A stretch of DNA of 10,535 nucleotides from Eubacteriales bacterium. GTDB taxonomy: Bacteria > Bacillota > Clostridia > Christensenellales > CAG-138. The position numbers and the translations under genes are program-made. This document shows, in pieces, positions 1-6,461 of the stretch (position 1 is its first letter; every line of letters begins with the position of its first letter). The DNA lies in assembly GCA_028703645.1 (NCBI GenBank), contig JAQVML010000016.1, positions 1 through 10,535 on the forward strand, read 5' to 3'. A model generated the notes under the pieces. The model was not told the origin of the DNA. It did not search any database and was given only the letters and a program-made list of their open reading frames with translations.

Positions 1-380
1 ATGGAAAGCGTTCGGCCGACTTCGCCCGCCCGGTCGTTCCAAACGCGCGGCCCGCGAAGACCGAACCCGCTATCGGCAATGTTGAACTGATGGCGATACC
101 CCCAAGGCCCGCCCTGCGGCACGCTGACGCCCTCATAGCGAATGTTTCGCGCCCGCAGTTCGCTTTGTATAAACAGCGAAACGGGGCTGCCTTCGATAAA
201 CTTCGTCAGCACCAGACATTCCCGCCCAAGCGAAGACGAGATGTTGAGCACGTTGCTCTCCGCGCTGGTTGACTGCATATAGAATAGATGGCTTGTTTGC
301 ACGCTCTGGCGGTTTTCCGGCGTCATTCGAACGCCCATACTGGTTGGGCAGGCGATGGCGTAGCGAGGCGATTTTGACAT
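1..380 (-). CDS. PfkB-family carbohydrate kinase, 5' part (cut by left edge)
   Basis: This is the N-terminal 126 residues of a sugar kinase that runs off the left edge. The reading frame starts MSKSPRYAIACPTSMG. It contains the stretch SAESNVLNISSSLG, which takes the place of the usual PfkB-family sugar-contact and helix region (GGxxxNvA..larLG). After it come LTKFIEGSPVSLFIQSEL, matching the family's vG.D.fG...i...L segment, and PQGGPWGYRHQFNIADSGFG. PfkB kinases phosphorylate sugars or sugar acids (2-keto-3-deoxygluconate, fructose, ribose) with ATP. The catalytic GAGD motif would lie beyond the window. I recall this sub-type annotated only as 'sugar kinase' or KDG-kinase-like in Clostridia, so the substrate is open. 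The ATG at 380 fits the family's start. Its ribosome site is weak (AGAAG), and an in-frame GTG at 389 is an alternative. It is divergent from the AraC-type gene at 513, which may control it. Confidence 0.75.
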   Translation of the reverse strand, partial: MSKSPRYAIACPTSMGVRMTPENRQSVQTSHLFYMQSTSAESNVLNISSSLGRECLVLTKFIEGSPVSLFIQSELRARNIRYEGVSVPQGGPWGYRHQFNIADSGFGLRGPRVWNDRAGEVGRTLS

Positions 381-419
381 CCGAACCACTTCTTTCTGAT
401 CCTTCTATGAAAATTGCTT

Positions 420-435
420 TGATAACAGCATATCA
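420..435. promoter_or_regulatory. Inverted repeat in the kinase/araC divergent spacer
   Basis: TGATA-ACAGCA-TATCA forms a perfect 5-bp inverted repeat with a 6-base spacer. It lies between the divergent kinase (start 380) and the AraC-type gene (start 513). The position suits an operator serving either gene. The arms are short and AT-rich, so chance is a real alternative. The rest of the 381-512 spacer shows only the candidate promoter at 468-496. Confidence 0.25.
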
Positions 436-467
436 GCGCTATCGTACATATTCTATCCAGTTGTTGC

Positions 468-496
468 TTGATTCTTTTCCATTCTTGCTCTATATT
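468..496 (+). promoter_or_regulatory. Candidate sigma-A promoter for the left AraC-type regulator
   Basis: TTGATT (468-473) and TATATT (491-496) are separated by exactly 17 bases, a good match to TTGACA-N17-TATAAT. Transcription would begin near 503, directly at the ribosome site GGAAGGGAG, giving a very short leader. That closeness is the main doubt. An upstream promoter around TTGATA at 419 is possible but is spaced poorly. Confidence 0.4.
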
Positions 497-512
497 GAAA
501 CGGAAGGGAGCG

Positions 513-1397
513 ATGGAGTTGGAACAGGCATTGGAAGAATTGCATCTTCGGCAGCATATGATGCGCGAAGATTTTGAGGTGTTTCACTTTCGGGGAAACA
601 ACGGCTTTCAGATTGCGCCGCACTTTCACGATTTTTACGAATGCTCGCTGTTGCTCTCCGGTCAGCTTTCGTATCAAATCGAGAGTGTTTCGTTTGCCGA
701 GGAACCGGGGGATCTGTTGCTCATCGGCCCAAACCATGTACACCGCCCGTTGTTTATTCACGAAAACAAGCCCTATGAACGCATCGTCTTTTGGTTGAGC
801 CGCATGTTTGTTGAGAAACTCTCGGACGAAAACTGCGATCTTTCCGCCTGCTTTTCCGGCACGCACAACAGCGCGATTCGGCTCAGCGGCGCTGCTCGTG
901 AGCAGATCACGCGGGTTTTATTTGAGTTGTTGCAAGCGTCCGAAGGGGAACCCTTTGGGCGCGAAGTCCTCACACGCGCGCTGTCGGCGAGTTTGCTTGT
1001 CTATCTCAACCGGATTTCGCGCGGCGAGGGCGTTGCTCCGCCGCAGATGGAGATTCGCGTTAGTCCGCTCGTCAAGCGCGTGTCGGACTATCTGGAAGAG
1101 CATCTGAGCGAGCCGATCACGCTCGACGAACTCTGCCGCACCGTGTATCTCTCGAAATACTATCTTGAGCGAAAATTTCGGCAAGAGACGGGCGCTTCCA
1201 TTTATCAAATGCTGCAAAAAAAGCGCATGATCCGCGCGCGAAACCAGATGCAAAAGGGGTTGTCTCTCACGCAGATCGCGCTCAATTGCGGTTTTTCCGA
1301 GTATTCGGGTTTTTATAAAGCGTTTCGTAGCGAATACGGCATGTCTCCGCATGATTATCTTGTTCGCCTAAAAGAAACCGAATCAAGCCCGCTATAG
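513..1397 (+). CDS. AraC-family transcriptional regulator (left)
   Basis: This is a 294-residue cytoplasmic DNA-binding regulator of AraC/XylS type. Residues about 20-95 form a cupin-like ligand domain, with the characteristic HFHDFYE (37-43) and later GDLLLIGPNHVHRP (66-79). Residues about 185-285 form the double helix-turn-helix domain. HTH1 is around PITLDELCRTVYLSKYYLERKF, and HTH2 is around SLTQIALNCGFSEYSGFYKAF followed by the conserved GMSPHDYL. The ATG at 513 is chosen because GGAAGGGAG sits just upstream. An in-frame ATG at 468 would overlap the likely promoter. It is divergent from the PfkB kinase and convergent with the isomerase at the end of the importer operon, so its target could be either or both. 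Such proteins usually respond to a sugar or its phosphate, but the effector cannot be read from the sequence. Confidence 0.9.
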   Translation: MELEQALEELHLRQHMMREDFEVFHFRGNNGFQIAPHFHDFYECSLLLSGQLSYQIESVSFAEEPGDLLLIGPNHVHRPLFIHENKPYERIVFWLSRMFVEKLSDENCDLSACFSGTHNSAIRLSGAAREQITRVLFELLQASEGEPFGREVLTRALSASLLVYLNRISRGEGVAPPQMEIRVSPLVKRVSDYLEEHLSEPITLDELCRTVYLSKYYLERKFRQETGASIYQMLQKKRMIRARNQMQKGLSLTQIALNCGFSEYSGFYKAFRSEYGMSPHDYLVRLKETESSPL

Positions 1398-1434
1398 AAG
1401 CAAAAAAAGTCCGGTTCGGACTTTTTTTTGCTTC
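1397..1434. terminator. Bidirectional rho-independent terminator
   Basis: A near-perfect inverted repeat begins at the last base of the AraC stop codon. The core stem is GTCCG-GTT-CGGAC, flanked by A7 on the left and T8 on the right. The pairing extends through GAAGC/GCTTC with a one-base bulge. Because the A-tract and T-tract lie on opposite sides, it can terminate both the plus-strand araC and the minus-strand isomerase operon that converge here. Confidence 0.85.
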
Positions 1435-1452
1435 TCACGATTCTAAGTTTCA

Positions 1453-1469
1453 CGCGAACGCGTTTCGCG
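1453..1469. repeat. Small inverted repeat after the isomerase stop
   Basis: CGCGAA-CGCGT-TTCGCG is a perfect 6-bp stem. It lies 3 bases beyond the isomerase stop codon and before the main terminator. It may form a 3'-end hairpin on the operon mRNA that adds to termination or protects against exonucleases. It has no adjacent U-tract in the minus direction. Confidence 0.35.
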
Positions 1470-1471
1470 AA

Positions 1472-2968
1472 TCATCGTCCGACGTGAACGCACTCGATTC
1501 CCATCAGCTTCGCGGTCTTTTCAAACAGCGCGGCATTATGGCCAACGCTCATCGCGCAGTGATGCGTCGGCGCGGCTTTGAACCACTCATCCAGATAGGC
1601 ATCGAGATCCATGCCGAAATCCACATGCGTTTGCGTGTTTCCGATGGCTAGAATATCAAACTTTTTCGCGATTCCTTCGCTGACGATGAAGCGCAGATTT
1701 CCGTTTCTCAGTTGCGTCACCCCCAGCATGGTGATCGGGCCCGCGATCACGTTTGCTTCCACCGAAATACCCGAGCCTTTCTTACCGTGGTAAACGCCAA
1801 GGCCGCGCAGCATGGGTTTCCCGTCCGAAATGGAGATATGAAACGGCCCATCGTGGCCTAAAAGCATCGTGTTGTGGAGATAGTCCATTGCGACGATCTC
1901 GCAAAAGCTTCCGCCTTTGCCGAGCAGATCGCAAATCTTCATCGCGACGTCCGTCTTGATATCCCCTTCTCCCGCGCAGGGCACGCCCTTTGCGGTCAAT
2001 AGCGAATGCCCGACGATAAAGCCGGACTGCACCTGCTCATAGTGGTTATCATTGCTGCCGTGGTAATAATAGCTCAGCGCGTCCAGATCATACGCCTCCA
2101 CCATGCGCTCCTGCGCCGCGGCGACGGTCGCCGACCAATTGAGTTGCTCCTGCGTCGGCGCCTTGACGCGCGGATCGGACGGAGAATCGCCGGAGATTTC
2201 AAAGAAGGTTTCAATCTCACTGCGCTTTTGAGCCACGTCCTCATCACTCACCTGCTGTAAGCTCCGGTCGAGGTCGCACATCTCCAAAAGCTCCACATGC
2301 AGCCCAAGCTGGCTTTGCAGCATTGTAAAATCGCTATACATGTCCAGCATGCCGGAATAATTATTGCCGAGAAAGCCAAATCTCGCGTGTTGCAGGTTGC
2401 GCTTGACCCCGGCGGCGAGAACCCATTGCTCAATCTCCTGCCAGGCACGCTTCGCCTGCGGCATCTGCGCGGTCACCTCGTTCGCCATGCTGATCTCGGG
2501 CGTTTCCGATAAGCCCAATAGACCGTTGATGATCATGAGCGGAATCCCCGCGCGCTCAAACGCATTCACCGCCTCTGGAATCGGGCAGCCGACGCAGTGC
2601 GCGAGCCATTCGCCCGTGTCCGTCGTGGCATACGCCATCTGCGGGGTCGGTTGCAGGTTGAGCATCACCGTCGGCGCTTTGCAGATTTGGTGTACGGGCA
2701 ATACGCAAGCGCTCGTGAAGTAGGTGCCGGAGTGCGCCAGAACGAGATCAACATTATGGGCGTTAAAAACCTCGCCCGCTTCACTCGCGGCCACTTCCGA
2801 GTCGACAAGGCCAAAGTTAAACACCTCGCCCCAACTGCCGACGCGTTCCTCAATAAATCTGTTATAGCCTAGAATGCGGTCGTGTAGACCCGCAAACTGG
2901 CTCCAATATGCATGCAAACCGGCGCTGTATAAGCCTACGCGCGCCCGCTTGGTTTCTTTCTTTTTCAT
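1472..2968 (-). CDS. L-arabinose/L-fucose isomerase superfamily protein
   Basis: This 498-residue cytoplasmic protein has the length and motifs of the AraA/FucI fold, metal (Mn2+)-dependent aldose-ketose isomerases. Visible active-site matches to L-arabinose isomerase are GEGD with E334, SFCE with E357, LLGHDGP with H372 and APTHH with H469/H470. These fit the two Glu and two His metal ligands of AraA. The N-terminal domain (about 8-170) carries the Rossmann-like region with VDLVLAHSGTYFTSA. It is the last gene of the ABC importer operon, after a 157-base gap holding a hairpin, and has a strong ribosome site (GGAGG, 7 bases before ATG). It resembles the group annotated 'L-fucose/L-arabinose isomerase family' rather than true AraA. 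With a rhamnose-type importer and RhaM beside it, the substrate may be L-rhamnose, L-fucose or L-arabinose. The family assignment is firm, the substrate is inferred. Confidence 0.85.
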   Translation of the reverse strand: MKKKETKRARVGLYSAGLHAYWSQFAGLHDRILGYNRFIEERVGSWGEVFNFGLVDSEVAASEAGEVFNAHNVDLVLAHSGTYFTSACVLPVHQICKAPTVMLNLQPTPQMAYATTDTGEWLAHCVGCPIPEAVNAFERAGIPLMIINGLLGLSETPEISMANEVTAQMPQAKRAWQEIEQWVLAAGVKRNLQHARFGFLGNNYSGMLDMYSDFTMLQSQLGLHVELLEMCDLDRSLQQVSDEDVAQKRSEIETFFEISGDSPSDPRVKAPTQEQLNWSATVAAAQERMVEAYDLDALSYYYHGSNDNHYEQVQSGFIVGHSLLTAKGVPCAGEGDIKTDVAMKICDLLGKGGSFCEIVAMDYLHNTMLLGHDGPFHISISDGKPMLRGLGVYHGKKGSGISVEANVIAGPITMLGVTQLRNGNLRFIVSEGIAKKFDILAIGNTQTHVDFGMDLDAYLDEWFKAAPTHHCAMSVGHNAALFEKTAKLMGIECVHVGR

Positions 2969-3072
2969 CGTTGTTTCCTCCGTCGAAATGATTCGGCTGG
3001 ATTATTCCGCGCTGTTGGTTCTTTTATTCAAGATCTGATTCTGTTTTGCAAACAAAGCTCGTGAATCGGTTC

Positions 3073-3098
3073 GGGGGCAGGCAAGACTGCCTGCCCCC
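3073..3098. terminator. GC-rich intercistronic hairpin between binding protein and isomerase
   Basis: GGGGGCAGGCA-AGAC-TGCCTGCCCCC is a perfect 11-bp stem with a 4-base loop. It starts 27 bases after the rhaS stop codon in the direction of transcription. No U-tract follows on the minus strand, so it is not a classical terminator. It more likely stabilises the 3' end of the abundant binding-protein message, or acts as a partial terminator that lowers isomerase expression. The rest of the 2969-3125 gap holds only the isomerase ribosome site. Confidence 0.6.
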
Positions 3099-3125
3099 TC
3101 TTGTGCACATCAAACGTCGGTTCGA

Positions 3126-4175
3126 TTAATAGACGGTTTTCCACTCTGCAATGTTGTCTGCAGTGAAGGCAAATGGCGGCCCAATGATGATTTCCGTGCC
3201 GCCGTCGCCCGCTTCGGTGACGGTGTAGGTCGTGCCGTTGGCGGCGGTGAAGCTCTGGCCGAGCTCGCCGGTCAGCGAACCATTGACCATTTCAACCAGC
3301 GCGTAGGCAGCAACGCGGCCCACATCGATGGGGTTCCAGAGGAACATGTACGGGCAGGCAACGTCGCCGGAACCCATGAACTCCGCCATTTCAGAGGGCA
3401 GACCGAGGCCGGTCACGATGACTTTGCCCTGGAGGCCCGCATCGGTGATAACCTTGGAGGCGGCGGCGATACCGACGGTGGTCGGCGCGCAGATGACCTT
3501 CAGGTTCGGGTAGTTCTGCAGCAGTGCCTGGGTCTGGTCGACGGACTTCTGATACTCGTCATCGCCATACGCGACTTCCACGAGGTTCAGCTTGCTGTAT
3601 TTGTCGCCCTTCATGATCTCTTTCTGGGCTTCGATCCAAGCGTTCTGGTTGGAAGCGGTGGACGTTGCGGACAGGATGGCCCAGTCGCCTTCGCCCTTGG
3701 TGAGATCCAGCACGGCATCCGCCAGAGCCTGCGCAACCTGCTGTACACCAGCCTGGTTGATGTGGGTCATACGGCTTGCCGGGTTGACGGAGGAATCAAG
3801 GGAAACGACCTTGATGCCCGCGGTCATTGCGGCCTTGAGTGCGGTCTCCAGCGCGTCCTTGTCGTTTGCGGCAACGGCGATACCGGAGACGCCCTGCGCC
3901 ACGAGTTCGTTGATCAGGGTGATCTGCGCTTCAGCGGTGATCTCAGCGGGGTGCTTGATGATCGCCGTGTAGCCGGCGGCCTTGATGGCCTCTTCAAAGC
4001 CGGAGGCTTCTCTCTCGTTGTAGGGGTTGCCGGCAGACTTCGTGATGATGGCGTAAGTCTGCGAGGCGTCGCCAGCCGCGGGAGCAGCGGCCGCCGGAGC
4101 TGCCGCGGGTTGCGCGCATGCAACCAGGGCAAACACCGTCATGAGGCTGAGGACGATAGCAATCAATTTCTTCAT
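3126..4175 (-). CDS. rhaS: Sugar ABC transporter substrate-binding lipoprotein, RhaS-type (rhamnose)
   Basis: This 349-residue periplasmic-binding-protein-like lipoprotein (type I fold, CUT2 class) captures sugar at the cell surface for the RhaTPQ importer. Residues 1-20 form a lipoprotein signal peptide (MKKL, hydrophobic core, lipobox LVAC with Cys20). An Ala/Pro-rich linker runs to about 38. Two alternating lobes follow. Landmarks are TKSAGNPY (45-52), VSLDSS (124-129), SNQNAW (175-180), APTTVGIAAA (230-239) and LWNPID (279-284). The APTTVG and LWNPID blocks are those I recall for the rhizobial rhamnose-binding protein RhaS. The related AI-2 receptor LsrB has APDANA and TDQNQW at the equivalent places. 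AAGGAAGGG gives a good ribosome site. Long gaps with hairpins on both sides suggest separate control of its level. The CUT2 class is firm, rhamnose specificity is inferred. This is not E. coli RhaS, which is a regulator. Confidence 0.85.
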   Translation of the reverse strand: MKKLIAIVLSLMTVFALVACAQPAAAPAAAAPAAGDASQTYAIITKSAGNPYNEREASGFEEAIKAAGYTAIIKHPAEITAEAQITLINELVAQGVSGIAVAANDKDALETALKAAMTAGIKVVSLDSSVNPASRMTHINQAGVQQVAQALADAVLDLTKGEGDWAILSATSTASNQNAWIEAQKEIMKGDKYSKLNLVEVAYGDDEYQKSVDQTQALLQNYPNLKVICAPTTVGIAAASKVITDAGLQGKVIVTGLGLPSEMAEFMGSGDVACPYMFLWNPIDVGRVAAYALVEMVNGSLTGELGQSFTAANGTTYTVTEAGDGGTEIIIGPPFAFTADNIAEWKTVY

Positions 4176-4211
4176 GTTTTTGATTCCCTTCCTTTTTCTT
4201 GTTTTATATGA

Positions 4212-4228
4212 ACACCGTTATTCGGTGT
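4212..4228. promoter_or_regulatory. Perfect inverted repeat upstream of rhaS
   Basis: ACACCG-TTATT-CGGTGT is a perfect 6-bp inverted repeat centred about 45 bases upstream of the rhaS start. It overlaps an 8-base palindrome GTGTACAC at 4225-4232. It could be an operator at a promoter internal to the operon or an mRNA hairpin in the rhaS leader. I see no convincing -35/-10 pair around it. Confidence 0.4.
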
Positions 4229-4348
4229 ACACATCGGAGATATTTACCGTTTGATTTCTCTAAAAAGCTCTTTTGTTTGTTTTTCTGTGAATTTATGGAT
4301 CAAAATTCCAAGCCCCCGTGTTTCGGTGCGTTTAACCTGGGTGATGCT

Positions 4349-4369
4349 GCCCCGCGTCAGCCGCGGGGC
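4349..4369. terminator. GC-rich intercistronic hairpin between rhaQ and rhaS
   Basis: GCCCCGCG-TCAGC-CGCGGGGC is a perfect 8-bp GC stem. It starts about 54 bases after the rhaQ stop, in the 248-base gap before rhaS. It has no U-tract in the minus direction. It is a candidate processing, stability or attenuation element that separates expression of the membrane subunits from that of the binding protein. Confidence 0.55.
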
Positions 4370-4397
4370 GTTGTCTCATGTACTGTCGATCGGGTGT

Positions 4398-4411
4398 TGT
4401 AAGCGTCTTCA
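4398..4411. promoter_or_regulatory. Candidate catabolite-responsive (cre/CcpA) box
   Basis: TGTAAGCGTCTTCA matches the Gram-positive cre consensus TGWAANCGNTNWCA at every defined position except one (C for T at position 10). It sits just after the rhaQ stop codon, at the start of the long gap before rhaS. There CcpA could act as a roadblock or on an internal rhaS promoter. The match could be chance. Confidence 0.4.
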
Positions 4412-4423
4412 GAATTGTGTGTT

Positions 4424-5449
4424 TCAGCAACTCTTCGCCGGTGTCTTGGAAAGCTTTGTCGCGCTCTTTTGTACGCGAATGTTCGGAATGGTGACGACGA
4501 TGATGAGGATTGCGCCGATGATCATCAGAATGGTTTGCGAGTTCACGTTGATTAAGCCAAGTCCGTATTTGAGCAGTCCGATCGTAAAGATCGAAATGAC
4601 CGTGCCGGGGAAATTCCCCTTGCCGCCCGCGGTCGAAATGCCGCCGAGCACCACCATGGAGATCGCCTCCAACTCGTATCCGGTCGCGATGTCGAAGCGG
4701 ACGGTACCCATCCAGCTTGCATAATAGATAGCCGAAATGCCGCAGACGAAACCCACGAGCGTAAAGCAGATCAGGCGGATCGTTTGCACGGGAATGCCGG
4801 AATAACGCGCAACCACGCGATTGTTGCCGATTGCGTAGAGATAGCGACCAAACGTCGTCTTATGCAGCACGAATCCAAACGCAATCGCAAGCACGCAGAA
4901 GACGATGAAGATATACGGAACCGCGCCGATCCTTGCGTAATACAGGTTGTAAAACCAGGTGACGTTTTGCAGCCCGCCCGTGCTCTGGGAACCTAATATC
5001 ATCTCCGCGATGCCGCGATAGAGCGTCATGGTTCCGAGGGTTACGATCATGGAAGCAAGCTCGGTGAACTTCGTGAGGATGATGCCGTTGATGAGTCCGC
5101 AGAGCGTGCCGCACAACAGCGCAACCACGATTGCGGCGCCCATCGGCAATCCCGCGTTATACGAAACGCCCAGCAACGTTGCGCTCAGCGCAACCGTGGA
5201 GCCAACCGAGAGGTCGATATCCCCCAGTACGAGGATATACGCCATTGGAAACGCGATAAACCCTTTGACCAGAAACGTACTGATCGCGGTAAACAGGTTT
5301 GCGGTGTTGAGATAGTTCTTCGAAATGCTCGCGTTCATGATGTTCACGACGATGAACAGCACGATCAAAAGCGTTTCCCACCGAAGGAAGAGGGACTTTA
5401 GCGATTTTTCTTTTTCGATGACAATATTGCGCTTATTCTGAGTCGCCAT
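4424..5449 (-). CDS. rhaQ: Sugar ABC transporter permease (second, RhaQ position)
   Basis: This 341-residue integral membrane subunit belongs to the CUT2 (BPD_transp_2, RbsC-like) class. It has a short charged N-terminus and multiple hydrophobic segments starting near residue 25. The family signature GDIDLSVGS lies at 76-84, and there is an LGGISTAGGKG loop in the C-terminal half that is expected to contact the ATPase. It would pair with the preceding permease to form the channel. The frame is open further upstream to 5914, but that part overlaps the preceding permease. The ATG at 5449 is chosen because it lies 2 bases after the upstream stop and has AGGGAG upstream. The P/Q naming follows the gene order in rhizobial rha operons and is not a specificity claim. 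Confidence 0.88.
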   Translation of the reverse strand: MATQNKRNIVIEKEKSLKSLFLRWETLLIVLFIVVNIMNASISKNYLNTANLFTAISTFLVKGFIAFPMAYILVLGDIDLSVGSTVALSATLLGVSYNAGLPMGAAIVVALLCGTLCGLINGIILTKFTELASMIVTLGTMTLYRGIAEMILGSQSTGGLQNVTWFYNLYYARIGAVPYIFIVFCVLAIAFGFVLHKTTFGRYLYAIGNNRVVARYSGIPVQTIRLICFTLVGFVCGISAIYYASWMGTVRFDIATGYELEAISMVVLGGISTAGGKGNFPGTVISIFTIGLLKYGLGLINVNSQTILMIIGAILIIVVTIPNIRVQKSATKLSKTPAKSC

Positions 5450-5451
5450 GC

Positions 5452-6459
5452 TTAAATCTCCCTCTCTTTCAGGGCATTTTTGCGCATCATCCGCTGGGTC
5501 AGCACGTTGATGATGATCGCGGTTAGGATGATCAAGCCCTTGATTGCGGTCTGCCAGAACTGCGAAACGCCAATCAGCGGAAGCGCCTTGCCGATGACCG
5601 CCATGGTCAGCGCGCCAAGCAACACGCCCACGACGCTGCCCTGTCCGCCGTTGAGGCTCACGCCGCCGATGACGCAGGCCGCGATGACATCCATCTCCAT
5701 GCCCATACCCATGTCGCTCTGCGCGCTTGCGTAAAGCGCGGTGTACATGGCGCCGGTCAGGCCCGCGAACGCGCCCGCCATACTGTAGACGACAAACTTG
5801 ATGCCGTTGATGTTGATGCCGCTGACCGCCGCCGCTTCCGGATTGGAACCCACCGCGTAGATTCTCCGCCCGAATCGCGTCCATTTCATTATGACGAAGA
5901 ACACGGCGTAGCAAACGATCGTAATAAAGACGAGGTTGTTGACGAGGCCGAACGACAGCGTGTTGGTCTGCGCAAACTGCTTAAACGTGCTCTGGAACTG
6001 GTAGGCGGAAACCCATCTGCTGCCGGAGACGATGTAGGTAGCACCCCGAAAGATATTGGTTAAACCCAGTGTCGCGATGATGGGAAGCACCTTGCCCTGC
6101 GTGATTACGAGGCCAACCAGCATGCCGCACAGCATGCCGATGCCGACGCTCACGAGAAACATCACCAGCGTGGAGGAGTAGACCCCGTCCCGCATCATCA
6201 GCGACGCGCACATGCCGGAAAACGCCAGCGAGGAAGCGACCGAAATATCGATGCCCCCGATGAGCAGCACACTCATCATGCCCAGCGAGAGCATGATGGT
6301 CGTCGAGTAGTTCTTGAGCATGTCGTTGATGGTCTTTGCCGTCAGAAACGAATTGTTTCTTAGCTGCACGGCAACGCAGATGATCGCAAGCACTAAGAAC
6401 AGGCTGAGCTCACGCGAACTTTTCAGTTTTTTAAGTAGGCTCTTCATTTGGCTCTGCAT
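5452..6459 (-). CDS. rhaP: Sugar ABC transporter permease (first, RhaP position)
   Basis: This 335-residue integral membrane permease of the CUT2/RbsC-like class begins with a basic segment and a hydrophobic helix (LSLFLVLAIICVAVQL). It carries the signature GGIDISVASS and, in the C-terminal half, the cytoplasmic loop VIGGVSLNGGQGS. Two start codons are possible. ATG at 6465 overlaps the rhaT stop (ATGA), but its ribosome site AGGAG is only 1 base away. ATG at 6459 stands 7 bases from AGGAG and is preferred, giving 2 residues fewer. Either way, translation is tightly coupled to rhaT. Two non-identical permeases make a heterodimeric channel, as in rhizobial RhaPQ and LsrCD. Confidence 0.88.
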   Translation of the reverse strand: MQSQMKSLLKKLKSSRELSLFLVLAIICVAVQLRNNSFLTAKTINDMLKNYSTTIMLSLGMMSVLLIGGIDISVASSLAFSGMCASLMMRDGVYSSTLVMFLVSVGIGMLCGMLVGLVITQGKVLPIIATLGLTNIFRGATYIVSGSRWVSAYQFQSTFKQFAQTNTLSFGLVNNLVFITIVCYAVFFVIMKWTRFGRRIYAVGSNPEAAAVSGININGIKFVVYSMAGAFAGLTGAMYTALYASAQSDMGMGMEMDVIAACVIGGVSLNGGQGSVVGVLLGALTMAVIGKALPLIGVSQFWQTAIKGLIILTAIIINVLTQRMMRKNALKEREI

Positions 6460-6461
6460 GT

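Noticed and set aside
1472..2968. Calling the isomerase araA or fucI outright
   Set aside because: It shares the metal-ligand motifs of the superfamily, but the overall sequence and the rhamnose-type neighbours do not settle the substrate.
4332..4379. 15-codon minus-strand micro-frame spanning the GC hairpin
   Set aside because: No Shine-Dalgarno sequence and the composition is dictated by the hairpin; not supportable as a leader peptide.
4199..4402. 67-codon plus-strand frame in the rhaQ-rhaS gap
   Set aside because: No ribosome site, no family resemblance, and it runs through the hairpins and the cre-like box.
5450..5914. N-terminal extension of about 155 codons on the second permease
   Set aside because: It overlaps the preceding permease in another frame and has low-complexity Arg/Gly-rich composition; the ATG at 5449 has a ribosome site and fits the usual permease length.
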